A stretch of DNA of 64,000 nt from Sophora flavescens (taxonomy: Eukaryota > Streptophyta > Magnoliopsida > Fabales > Fabaceae): positions 240,155,086 through 240,219,085 of the forward strand of contig CM061064.1 in NCBI GenBank assembly GCA_030762895.1, given 5' to 3'. How positions within the stretch are numbered: the first letter of the stretch is position 1; the number at the start of each line of letters is the position of its first letter. Shown here piece by piece: positions 9,352 to 21,370 of the stretch. The position numbers and the translations under genes were made by a program. The notes beneath the pieces were generated by a model. That model had not been told where the DNA came from and did no database searches. It saw only the letters and a program-made list of their open reading frames with translations.

Positions 9352-12300
9352 TGTAACACCCCGATTTTCGCTGCTTCGTAATATCGGTAATAAATATAAA
9401 TATTTTTATCAGAGACTTAGAAAATGATTTTGGATAAACCAAGGTCATTTCCTTGTTATACTTATTTTCATAAGGTTACGGGGAGGTTTTTGGTTGAAAA
9501 TTCAGACGGAAGTCGGTCTGCCGTTTTGTGTTTTCACTGACAGTAAAAGTTTACTGCTCAGAAAACCTAATTTTAATTAATGAATGAAATACTTAAGATT
9601 TTTATTTTATTTCCTACAAGAGTGTATTTTTAGAATTTTTTTCAGAAAAAATAAAATAATTTACGTTTTACGGGCGGAATACGTAATCGGGTAGACGACG
9701 GAAGAGATTTTGGAGTTCCTAAGAGCAGATAAAGAGTTTATCTTAGGATTTTTAAATGATTCATGGGGATGAATCATATTTTAAAGTCTAGAAGGTTTTT
9801 CAGGGTTAAAGTGAAAATTTATGGATTTTACGCTTTAGTCCCTGAACTTTCTGTTAATTACCTTTTTGTCCCTGAGTTAGTTTCTAAGTTTTTTTTAAGT
9901 GAATTGGGCTAGAATACTTGTTCCAAATCCATAGAGGACCGTGGCTTTGAGGCCCAAATTCCTTACCCATGACTTAAGTTTCATAAAGCCCATTTGAAGC
10001 CATATAAGTTTCCTATGTTAAGTTTAATGCTTAAATCTTTAGGTGGGCCCCACAAAAATGAATCCAAGCCCAAAATTACCAAGCCCATGCGCAAGACCAT
10101 GAGGGATTGAAGGATTCCCTCATTTGTTGTTGGATGAACCATGCTTTTCTAGAGTGTTCCACAATTTTCTACATCATTCTTGATTATTCTACATCATTCT
10201 TGATTTTTCTTCAACATTCTTGATTTTTCTTCAACATTCTTGATTTTTCTTCAACTTTCATGATTGTCTTAAAAATGGTCCTTATACTTTTGGAATCTTT
10301 GGAAAATGGTCCCTATGAGTTATTTGCACTTTAATCCTTTGAAAACCCACCTCCTTTCTACTTGGTCCTCAAAAGTGGAGCAGCCCACATGCGTATAAAT
10401 ACCTTCTCTCACTTTTCACTTAGTTTCTATTGTCATTTGTTTAAAAACCCTAAAGTTATAAGTCTTCTAGTGTTAGATTTGTGAAGGAAGTTCTTGGATC
10501 TTCACCTGTTTTTGATCTCCAAGAGGTGAATCCTATTCTTCTTCTCTAATCATGCCTATGTTCTTCAATCAATTTCTTGATTCAAAGTTTATTTCTTAGT
10601 TGTTCATCACATCCAAGTTTCTTACCCTAGAACTTTGAAAAATTCATAACTAATTCTAGAAAAATCCTTTTGACATGAAGCCAATTGCTATGATCTTATA
10701 ATCATCTCTATTTTCATCATCTAGAAGCATAAGATCATGAGAAATTTATTTCCCTAATTTCTGGACTTGACTGAACCTAGGTCAATGTTGTGTTCATAGG
10801 TTTTGTTTCATTTTCATGTCTTGATTCATGATTCAATCTTCTAGTATCTTGATATTTCTTGTCTTTAAGTATATAGAAGATCAAAAATCAAACTCTAACC
10901 TATTTGTTTCATAAAGGCCGAAACCCTAGTTCTTGGAACTAGATGAGTTTTGTTCAAAGTTTTCATTAATGATCTTAGTAATCAAGCTATTAGTATGTAT
11001 GCTTAATAAATCCAAGTTGGTTTATCAAACTAAAAACCCTAACCCTATGTTCTTGTGTTGGCCGAATCTAACCTTTAGAGGGTTAGGATGATTTTGATTC
11101 TTAACTTAGTTGTTTAGTCACTAATCTATAATTTAGGTTAATTAAGGACCATTAATCTATGACTTAATCATGATTAGAAATTTTAAGGATTTTGAACCCT
11201 AAAAGTCAGCCCTTGACCGAAACCTAACCCTCATGAGTTAAGTATGTTATGTTTTGATTTGATTTATTTTGGTTGCAATTCGTTTGAAGGAATTAATCGG
11301 GTTGGTTTGACCTAAAGCCGACGGAGGAAACCGGATTAAATCGGGAGGTTGTTTGAAAACGTTAGTTGAGTCTTCAAGAGGTAAGGGGAGCTTACCTGAG
11401 GGATTTTCTCAATAACTATTTGCTTTTAGTGTGGATTATATGATTTATATGTGGTTTGTGATTAATTGTTTATGTTGTTTACGATGTGTTGTTTATCTGT
11501 GTATTGGTGATTGATCTGCTTTTAATTATCTGCAGTAGTATATTATGTTGTTATGATGCATGATCTGCCTGGGGATATAATTATGATGATGTTGTTGAAT
11601 GTTGTTTGTGAGTGTTGTTTGAGAGTCCTGACAGTGGTCAATGCACAACCGATTAATCAGATAAAAGATTTAATAAGCTGTGAAAGTTATATTCAATGTT
11701 TTATGGGAAATGTTGGAATATAATAGTGGAGGAAAATATGTTTTTTTGTAAAAATAATGAGTTTTGAGAAATGTTATTATTTTAATGATTTATTAGTGTA
11801 AAAGAAATTTATGAGTCACGGTGAGAGCGTAACCATGAAATTTTTTTAATACTGCTAATTTTTACACAAGAAATTCCGAAATATTATAAAAAGTGATTTT
11901 GTGGAATTAATATTTGAAAAGATCTTATTTATTATATAAGAAAATTATTTTAGAAGAAATGTCAAAGTTTGACTTTAAGAACATTTTCTTTGAAAATGCT
12001 AAACGATGGCAAGTTTTGAAATTATTTAAGAGGAAAGTTTGAAAATAGCAATACTTAATTTAAAAAGAAATTTAATCTGAATTGATTTATTAGAGTTGAA
12101 GTTTCAATAAAAAAAGATGTACAAGATGTAAAAAGATGTAAAAGATGTAAAATGATGTAAAATGATGATATGGAACTTAATAACCGAGACGTCGGGGTAT
12201 TAAGGTTTGTTGTGTTGTAGACTGGGTATCTAATAAAAGAAGTTAACACATTGTAAGATGTTTTCTACTACCACGAACCTAAGACTGATTGCAAGGTCTA

Positions 12301-13289
12301 GAGGCTTTGTGATTGAGCACTCGGAATTTGAGGTCCTGTGTTGTTAATAAAAGATGTAAAAATGTTTCAAAAGATGTTAAGTCGTAAGCTTTTGAGAGCT
12401 TTGACAAATAAAGATATATGACAAAGAAAAGTGTTGAGAACAAAATGTTTTCTTGCATGCATTTGGCAGACGTGCCATGATTAGTAGAGGGATTACCTTG
12501 CGGCGTCAGGGTAGATCATACAAAGATGTTCTCATTGTGCCCAGGTTTTGGACAATGAGGCCTCATCTCGGATTGCTATCACGGTGCCACGATGTTGGAC
12601 AGTGTGCGATGGGAGTGCCTGTGGCGGTGTGCCTGTGGCAATCGAGTCTGATTAACTCATCAAGAGGTTGGAGATATCTCATGAGATTAAGTACGAATAT
12701 TTAGATGATATATTGAAGTGTTCATGCATAGTTTTTTTAATGTTGATGTTTGGGGTGTGAAACCCATTGATAAACGAGATATTATGATATGAATGAGTAT
12801 GTTGTTATAGACATGTATATGTGTATGTGCCTTCTTTTGAGTTGCGCATTTAGTTATCGTGGTAAATCCATATATTGGCGGCTCACCCTTACAAACATAT
12901 CCGAATCGTACGAGGGGTATGATATCTACAAGGAGATGAAGGCTGTCTAGTTCGAGGCATGTTGTTGCTGTTTTTAAGGGGTGTAGTGTCTGTTAGTTAC
13001 GACCAGCGTAGGTACGATTATGTTATATTATGTTGTTAGAATTAAGCTGATGATGTTTTATGTGAGAAAACATATGAGGCAGTATAGTTAGAGGACTTAT
13101 ATACATTATGTATTTAAGTGGGACTTGATTGCGTTGTTGTGGTTATGAGGAGAAAAGGAAAAAAAATTTATCACCATATTTTGAAAAGATAAACGTTGAG
13201 AAAACATGATTTTCCGAAAGCAACCAGCAAATTAAGTTTTATTTCCGCAAACGGGTAACCATGTGATGACCCGAGATTATGGTGTCGCA
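9352..13289 (+). repeat. 5' LTR of the 8.6 kb non-autonomous element
   Basis: 3938 bp. No long ORF. A run of ATTCTTGATTTTTCTTCAAC units lies at about 10185-10260, and AAGATGTAAA-type units at about 12110-12170. Compared with the 3' LTR it lacks about 100 bp (14898-15000 of the 3' copy) and differs otherwise by scattered substitutions. Confidence 0.92.
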
Positions 13290-13293
13290 TTAG

Positions 13294-13305
13294 TGGTATC
13301 AGAGC
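13294..13305 (+). promoter_or_regulatory. PBS of the non-autonomous element (tRNA-iMet)
   Basis: TGGTATCAGAGC, four bases after the 5' LTR end (CGCA, then TTAG). It fixes the plus orientation of all family 1 LTRs in the window. Confidence 0.93.
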
Positions 13306-13982
13306 TGGTCGAGTCTTTCGGGAATGTTGGGAAATAGGTCTGTTGTGTTGACGTTGTGTTTTCTCTGAGTTAAGTTTTGTTTGAATTACTTCTTAGAAGT
13401 AATATGTGTTAATAAATAAGTAAGGAATTACAGAAAAGTGTCTATGGTAGTTTTACCTAAGTTGAATGTGAGCGGAAAAGAAAAGTTCTTGGGAAAATTT
13501 AAGTTGATAGAAAAGTTCGAGGATGAGATGTGCAATGAAGTTACTTTGAGGATATGCAATGAAGAAATTTTGAGGATGAGATGTGTGAGGTGATATCAAA
13601 TTGGAATGTTGAATTATAATTAGGAGGAACTAAGACTATTATTAAATATTTTGAGTAGGGAGTTAATGCGTGGTGCTGTGAAGATATTGTTAGTATTAAT
13701 GATAAAATTTAGAGTTAGATGATTGGAATAAGGTTTCTGGTGGAACCATGTTGATAAGAGAAGTGATTAAGTTTTGATTTTGTTTTTCGAGGGTGATAGG
13801 CTTTGATGCAATTTTGAGGATAGTACGGATATGTAGAAATGATGTAAGAATGAATTGTGTTATGGAATATGGAATAAGAGGAATGAAGTGATGTGAAGGG
13901 CAATGTAAAATATTAAGGTTAAGATGAGATTACAAAACTCTGATTAGTTTCGAGTGATGAAATTTCGAGGACGATTTTTTTT

Positions 13983-13995
13983 AGTGGGGTAGTAA
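13983..13995 (+). promoter_or_regulatory. Polypurine tract of the non-autonomous element
   Basis: AGTGGGGTAGTAA directly precedes TGTAACACCCCG of the 3' LTR. This is the expected plus-strand primer position. Confidence 0.8.
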
Positions 13996-16900
13996 TGTAA
14001 CACCCCGATTCTCGCTGCTTCGTAATATCGGTAATAAATATATAAATTTTTATCAGAGACTTAGAAAATGATTTTGGATAAACCAAGGTCATTTCCTTGT
14101 TATACTTATTTTCATAAGGTTACGGGGAAGTTTATGGTTGAAAATTCAGACGGAAGCCGGTCTGTCGTTTTCTGTGTTTTCACTGACAGTAAAAGTTTAC
14201 TGCTCAGAAAACCTAATTTTAATTCATGAACTAAAGACTTAATATTTTTATTTTATTTCCTACAAGAGTGTATTTTTAGAATTTTTTCAGAAAAAATAAA
14301 ATAATTTACGTTTTACGGGCGGAATACGTAATCGGGTAGACGACGGAAAAGATTTTGGAGTTCCTAAGAGCAGATAAAGAGTTTATCTTAGGATTTTGAG
14401 ATGATTCATGGGGATGAATCATATTTTTAAGACTAGAAGGTTTTTCAGGGTTAAAGTGAAAATTTATGGATTTTACGCTTTAGTCCCTGAACTTTCTGTT
14501 AATTACCCTTTTGTCCCTGCGTTAGTTTCTAAGTTTTTTTTAAGTGAATAGGGCTAGAATCCTTGTTCCAAATCCATATAGGACTGTGGCTTTGAGGCCC
14601 AAATTCCTTACCCATGACTTAAGTTTCATAAAGCCCATTTGAAGCCATATAAGTTTCCTATGTTAAGTTTAATGCTTAAATCTTTAGGTGGGCCCCACAA
14701 AAATGAATCCAAACCCAAAATTACCAAGCCCATGCGCAATACCATGAGGGATTGAAGGCTGCCCTCATTTGTTGTTGGATGAACCAAGCTTTTCTAGAGT
14801 GTTCCACAATTTTCTACATCATTCTTGATTATTCTACACTATTCTTGATTTTTCTTCAACATTCTTGATTTTTCTTCAACTTTCATGATTTTCTTAAAAA
14901 GATCTATGACAAGAATTCATCCCAAAAGTCATCAAGATAAGATCACATTTATTGTGGCAAAAAGTCATCATGACAATTTAATGACAATTTGCAAACTAGT
15001 CCTTATACTTTTGGAATCTTTGGAAAATGGTCCCTATGAGTTATTTGCACTTTAATCCTTTGAAAAGTCACCTCCTTTCTACTTGGTCCTCAAAAGTGGC
15101 GCAGCCCACATGCCTATAAATACCTTCTCTCACTTTTCACTTAGTTTCTATTGTCATTTGTTTAAAAACCCTAAAGTTATAAGTCTTCTAGTGTTAGATT
15201 TGTGAAGGAAGTTCTTGGATCTTCACTTGTTTTTGATCTCAAAGAGGTGAATCCTATTCTTCTTCTCTAATCATGTCTATGTTCATCAATCAATTTCTTG
15301 ATTCAAAGTTTATTTCTTAGTTGTTCATCACATCCAAGTTTCTAACCCTAGAACTTTGAAAAATTCATAACTAATTCTAGAAAAATCCTTTTGACATGAA
15401 ACCAATTGCTATGATCTTATAATCATCTCTATTTTCATCATCTAGAAGCATAAGATCATGAGAAATTTCTTTCCCTAATTTCTGGACTTGGCCGAACCTA
15501 GGTCAATGTTGTGTTCATAGGTTTTGTTTCATTTTCATGTCTTGATTCATGATTTAATCTTCTAGTATCTTGATAGTTCTTGTCTTTAAGTATATAGAGG
15601 ATCAAAAATCAAACTCTAACCTATTTGTTTCATAAAGGTTGAAACCCTAGTTCTTGGAACTAGATGAGTTTTGTTCAAAGTTTTCATTAATGATCTTAGT
15701 AATCAAGCTATTAGTATGTATGCTTAATAAATCCAAGTTGGTTTATCAAACAAAAAACCCTAACCCTATGTTCTTGTGTTGGCCGAATCTAACCTTTAGA
15801 GGGTTAGGATGATTTTGATTCTTAACTTAGTTGTTTATTCACTAATCTATGATTTAGGTTAATTAAGGACCATTAATCTATGACTTAATCATGATTAGAA
15901 ATTTTAAGGATTTTGAACCCTAAAATTCAGCCCTTGGCCGAAACCTAACCCTCGTGAGTTAAGTATGTTATGGTTTGATTTGATTTATTTTGGTTGCAAT
16001 TCGTTTAAAGGAATCAATTGGGTTGGTTTGACCTAAAGCCGACGGAGGAAACCGGATTAAATCGGGAGGTTGTTTGAAAACGTTAGTTGAGTCTTCAAGA
16101 GGTAAGGGGAGCTTACCTGAGGGATTTTCTCAATAACTATTTGCTTTTAGTGTGGCTTATATGATTTATATGTGGTTTGTGATTAATTGTTTATGTTGTT
16201 TATCTGTGTATCGGTGATTGATCTGCTTTTAATTATATGCAGTAGTATATTATGTTGTTATGATGCATGATCTTCCTGGGGATATAATTATGATGATGTT
16301 GTTGATTGTTGTTTGTGAGTGTTGTTTGAGAGGCCTGACAGTGGTCAGTGCACAACCGATTAATCAGATAAAAGATTTAATAAGCTGTGAAAGTTATATT
16401 CAATGTTTTATGGGAAATGTTGGAATATAATAGTGGAGGAAAATATGTTTTTTGTAAAAATAATGAGTTTTGAGAAATGTTATTATTTTAATGATTTATT
16501 AGTGTAAAAGAAATTTATGAGTCACGGTGAGAGCGTAACCGTGAAATTTTTTTAATACTGCTAATTTTTACACAAGAAATTCTGAAATATTATAAAAAGT
16601 GATTTTGTGAAATTAATATTCGAAAAGACCTTATTGATTATATAAGAAAAATATTTTAGAAGAAATGTCAAAGTTTTACTTTAAGAACATTTTCTTTGAA
16701 AATGCTAAACGACGGCATGTTTTGAAATTATTTAAGAGGAAAATTTGAAAACAGCAGTACTTAATTTAAAAAGAAATTTAATCTGAATTGATTCATTAGA
16801 GTTGAAGTTTCAATAAAAAAATATGTACAAGATGTAAAAAGATGTAAAAGATGATATGGAACTTAATAACCGAGACGTCGGGGTATTAAGGTTTGTTGTG

Positions 16901-17975
16901 TTGTAGACTGGGTATCTAATAAAAGAAGTTAACACATTGTAAGATGTTTTCTACTACCACGAACCTAAGACTGATTGCAAGGTCTAGAGGCTTCGTGATT
17001 GAGCACTCGGACTTTGAGGTCCTGTGTTGTTAATAAAAGATGTAAAAATGTTTCAAAAGATGTTAAGTCATAAGCTTTTGAGAGATTTGACCAATAAAGA
17101 TATATGACAAAGAAAAGTGTTGAGAACAAAATGTTTTCTTGCATGCATTTGGCAGACGTGCCATGATTAGTAGAGGGATTACCTTGCGGCGTCAGGGTAG
17201 ATCATACAAAGATGTTCTCATTGTGCCTAGGGTTTGGACAATGAGGCCTCATCTCAGATTGCTATCACTGTGCCACGATGTTGGATAGTGTGCGATGGGA
17301 GTTCCTGTGGCGGTGTGCCTGTGGCAATCGAGTCCGATCAACTCATCAAGAGGTTGGAGATATCTCATGAGATTAAGTATGAATGTTTAGATGATATATT
17401 GAAGTGTTCATGCATAGCTTTTTTAATGTTGATGTTTGGGGTGTGAAACCCATTGATAAACGAGATATTATGATATGAATTAGTATGTTGTTATAGACAT
17501 GTATATGTATATGTGCCTTCTTTTGAGTTGCGCATTTAGTTATCGTGGTAAATCCATATATTGGTGGCTCACCCTTACAAACATATCAGAATCGTACGAG
17601 GGGTAAGATATCTACAAAGAGATGAAGGCTGTCTAGTTCGAGGCATGATGTTGCCGTTTTTAAGGGGTGTAGTGTCTGTTAGTTACGACCAGCGTAGGTA
17701 CGATTATGTTATATTATGTTGTTAGAATTAAGTTGATGATATTTTATGTGAGAAAACATATGAGGCAGTATAGTTAGAGGACTTATATATATTATGTATT
17801 TAAGTGGGACTTGATTACGTTGTTGTGGTTATGAGGAGAAAAGGAAAAAAAAATTATCACCATATTTTGAAAAGATAAATGTTGAGAAAACATGATTTTC
17901 CGAAAGCAACCAGCAAATTAAGTTTTATTTCCGCAAACGGGTAACCATGTGATGATCCGAGATTAGGGTGTCGCA
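13996..17975 (+). repeat. 3' LTR of the 8.6 kb non-autonomous element
   Basis: 3980 bp, highly similar to 9352-13289 over its whole length. It holds a block of about 100 bp at 14898-15000 (AT-rich, with AAGTCATCA twice) that is absent from the 5' LTR. The end GGTGTCGCA is followed by the ACTAT duplication. Confidence 0.92.
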
Positions 17976-20810
17976 ACTATCATTTTTATATCATGCTTTA
18001 TATTATAGGGTTACGATGAAATTTTGGGTTGAAAATTCAGACGGAACCCAGTCTACGTTTTCACTGACAGTAAAAGTTTACTGTTCCGAAAACCTAATTT
18101 TAATTTGTGAACGAGATGAATAATGTTTTTATTGTATTTACTGCGAAACTGGAAGTTTTGAAAAAATTTAGCGTAAAAATTAAAATATTATATTTGATGC
18201 GGGCGAATACGTCGAGATATCACTAGGAAAAACCTGCGTCAGATGAACCAGGGAGTCAGCAACGGGGCTGAGGTGATGGATTTTACTGATGTGACAGGCA
18301 TTTATGACGATCCTATCCACGTCATAATGGCCATAATGGCGCATTTATGACATAGGAATATTTTTCATGGAAATAACGATTTTACCCTTGGCTCTTCATG
18401 AATTTTTCAAGCCATGCCATTGTAAATTTGGACCAAATTACCCCCCAAAACCCACGGCTCCTTCATCATCACACCCTTAGGCAATTTCATTCTTTCATTT
18501 CATGACATCTTTCTCTCCAAAAACTCATACTTTTCTTTCAAGAACACTAGAACACAAAAGCTTGATTTTGTGAAGCAAGTCCTTGGATCTTCACTTGTTT
18601 TTGATATCCAAGAGGTGAATCCTATTCTCCTTCCCTAATCATGTCTATGTTCTTCAATAAGTTTCATGCTTCAAAGTCTATTTCATCTATGTTCATCACT
18701 TTTAAGTTTTTAGATCTAGAATTTTGGAAATTCATAACAAATTCTACAAAAATCTCATGATGTTGAAACCACTTCCTATGTTCTTATAATCATGTATACT
18801 GTATGTATCTAAGAGCATGTGATGATAAAAAATTTTCTTCCCTTGAAACCCATCTTGGCCGAATCCTAGAGGAAAGGATGGATGGAGTTTTTGTTCTTGA
18901 TTTTGATGTATGATCATGTCTTTCATCATACATACTTGTATACTTGTTGAATCCTAGTTGGTTCATTAAACTAAAAACCCTAACCCTATTTCCTTGTGTT
19001 GGCCGAATCTACCATTTAGAGGATTAGGATGGTTTTGACTCTTAACTTTGTTGTGTAGCCTTAATCCATTTCCTTAAGTATATTAGGATCATTAATCCAT
19101 GACTTAAGAGAGTTTGGAGATTTTGAGCCACAAAACCCTAAGGAGGCCATGACCTATTAGAGAGGATTAGGTGTTTGTTTTGCTTGTTTGGATGTGTTTT
19201 TGAAGGTTAATTGTTCTACAACGTACGAGGGTTTCCGACAACCGACAGAGTTCTTTTAATTTTACTGAGGAGCTTCAGGAGGTAAGGGGAGCTTACCTGA
19301 AGGATTTTCTCAATAACTATCTGCTTTTAGTGAAGTTGATATAATTTATATGTAGTTGTGGTTATTTGTTTATGTTGTTTACGTTGTGTTGTTTATCTGT
19401 GTATCGTTGATTGATATGCTTTTAATTTATTTAATTATCTGTAATTGTATATTATATTGCTATGATGCATGATCTGCCTGGTGATATAATTCTGATGATG
19501 TTGTTGAATGTTGTTTGAGAGGCCTGACAGTGGTCAGTGCACAACCGATTAATCAGATAAAAGCTTTAATAAGTTGTGAAAATTATATTTAATATTTTAT
19601 GGGAAATATTGGAATATAATAGTGGTGTAAAGTATTGTTTTGGAAAACTAATGAGTTTTGAAAAATATTATTATTTTAATGATTTATTAGTGTAAAAGTG
19701 ATTTATGAGTCACGGTGAGAGCGTAACCGTGAAATTTTTTTGTACTGCTAATTTTTACGTAAGAAATTCCGTAATATTATAAAAAGTTACTTTGTGAAAT
19801 TAATATTCAAAAATACCTTATTTATAAAAAAAATAATAAAATAATAATATATAAAAAAATAATAATTATATAAAAAAAAGAAGTCAAAGTTTGACTTTAA
19901 AACGTTGTCTTGGAAAATGCTAAACGACGGCAAGTTTCGAGATTATTGACGGTGAAAGTTTAAAAACAGCAGTACTTATTTTGAAAAGAGATTTAATCTG
20001 AATTGATTTATTTTTTTTAGAGTTAAAGTTTCAGTAAAAGAATTCTTGATGATTTGACGTTATTTTGGAAAAAATTAGTTTCCAAAGGAAAAGTGGATTT
20101 TTCTATGATTTGACGTTTTACAAACGAATTTCAAGTAGAAAGGATTTTTCGTAAATGAGTTTACTCAATGACGTATTTCCGGTAACTTGGATAAGTTGCG
20201 GAGATCTTATTTTGGATTTGTTTTTCACAGACGAAAAATGACGTAAATGACAATATAGAACTTAGTAATCGAGATGTCGGGGTACTAGTGTTCTTATGAT
20301 GTTATCTTATTTTGGATTTGTTTTTCACAGACAAAAAACGATGTAAACGATGATATGCAACTTAACAACCGAGACGTCGGGGTATTAAGGTTCATTGTGT
20401 TGTAGACTGGGTATCTACTTAAAGAAGTTAAAACATTTTGAGATGTTTTCTATTACCACGAACCTAAGACTGATTGCAAGGCCTAGGGGCTTCGTGATTG
20501 AGCATTCGGACTTTGAGGTCCTGTGTTGTTAATAAAAGTTGTAAAGATGTTTAAAGCGATGTTGGGTCGTAAGCTTTTTGTAACACCCGGGTGCCGACGA
20601 GGGCAGGGAGTGGTCGCCGGTGCAAGAAGGCACGAACAAGGAGCGGCTCCTGGCAGGCTTCTAGGCGGAGGGAGACATGAACGAACCAATTACACACCCG
20701 AATGAGAGGGATCCTGAGACTGTGTAGGTATGGGACTATGCAGTTGAGGATGGCTTATATGAATTGATTGGTACTACCTATACTACCAAGATGCATCTTC
20801 TTTTCGGTAG

Positions 20811-20890
20811 CCCATCACTTAAGAACTTCACAGTTAAGCGAGCTTGACTTGGAACAATTCTGGGATGGGTGACCTCCTGGAAAGTTTTCC
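20811..20890 (+). promoter_or_regulatory. 5S rRNA-like segment with Pol III box A and box C, 5' LTR of Cassandra
   Basis: Box A-like AGTTAAGCGAGCTT at 20832-20845 and box C-like GGGATGGGTGACCTCCTGG at 20862-20880, in the order and roughly the spacing of plant 5S genes. The middle of the 5S sequence is diverged. In Cassandra this region is thought to drive Pol III transcription; whether this copy does is unknown. Confidence 0.9.
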
Positions 20891-20987
20891 CGAGAAGCGT
20901 GTGAGTGAGGACAAAGCATGCTGAAAAGACCCGTGTTGGTTTGTGGGGACAGTAGTCAATCCATAAAGAAGCCAGGGATTTTACAAA

Positions 20988-20999
20988 TGGTATTAGAGC
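20988..20999 (+). promoter_or_regulatory. PBS of the Cassandra element
   Basis: TGGTATTAGAGC, one base off the iMet PBS, two bases after the 5' LTR. Confidence 0.88.
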
Positions 21000-21288
21000 G
21001 GCACCTCTCCCAGTACGGTATGGTTCGGGGATGAACCAAGCGGAAGCTGGTGGGCATGTAACACCCGGGTGCCGACGAGGGCGGGGAGTGGTCGCCGGTG
21101 CAAGAAGGCACAGACAAGGAGCGGCTCCTGGCAGGCTTCTAGGCGGAGGGAGACATGAATGAACCGATTACACACCCGAATGAGAAGGATCCCGAGACTG
21201 TGTAGGTATGGGACTATACAGTTGAGGATGGATTATATGAATTGATTGGTATTACCTATACTAACAAGATGCATCTTCTTTTCGGTAT

Positions 21289-21370
21289 CCCATCACTTGA
21301 GAACTTCACAATTAAGCGAGCTTGACTTGGAACAATTCTGGGATGGGTGACCTCCTGGGAAGTTTTCCCG
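21289..21370 (+). promoter_or_regulatory. 5S rRNA-like segment with box A and box C, 3' LTR of Cassandra
   Basis: Box A-like AATTAAGCGAGCTT at 21310-21323 and box C-like GGGATGGGTGACCTCCTGG at 21340-21358, followed by GAAGTT as in true 5S. Box C is identical in the two LTRs over 19 bp, while flanking bases have changed. Confidence 0.9.

Larger units (their letters stand above)
13290..13995 (+). other. Internal region of the non-autonomous element, non-coding
   Basis: 706 bp, G- and A-rich on the plus strand, with no ORF over 60 codons in sense. After the PBS come purine-rich direct motifs (AGGATGAGATGTG at about 13525 and 13574). The end carries TTTCGAGGACGAT (about 13961) followed by T8 and the polypurine tract AGTGGGGTAGTAA against the 3' LTR. 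Nothing resembles Gag, protease, RT or integrase. Confidence 0.85.
9352..17975 (+). mobile_element. Complete non-autonomous LTR retrotransposon with ~4 kb LTRs (LARD-like)
   Basis: The 5' LTR (9352-13289) and 3' LTR (13996-17975) both run TGTAACACCCCG to GGTGTCGCA and flank only 706 bp. The element is bounded by perfect ACTAT duplications (9347-9351, 17976-17980), and the sequence outside resumes the older solo LTR exactly. It encodes no Gag or Pol. The PBS (iMet) and a 3' end with TTTCGAGGACGAT and AGTGGGGTAGTAA resemble the end of plant Ty3 chromoviruses of the Tekay/Del type, so it probably derives from, and would need the enzymes of, such an element. Its LTR:interior ratio is extreme. Confidence 0.92.

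Noticed and set aside
9254..17975. LTR pair 9254/13996 as one element
   Set aside because: The ACTAT duplications bound 9352-17975 exactly; 9254-9351 belongs to the older solo LTR that resumes at 17976.
20483..20705. Overlapping ORFs on both strands rich in Pro, Arg and Gly
   Set aside because: They fall across the GC-rich start of the Cassandra LTR and its host junction; both strands open by composition only.
20811..21370. A genuine 5S rRNA gene pair
   Set aside because: The middle of the 5S sequence is diverged, it is embedded in matching LTRs with PBS and TSD, and there is no 5S spacer. It is Cassandra.
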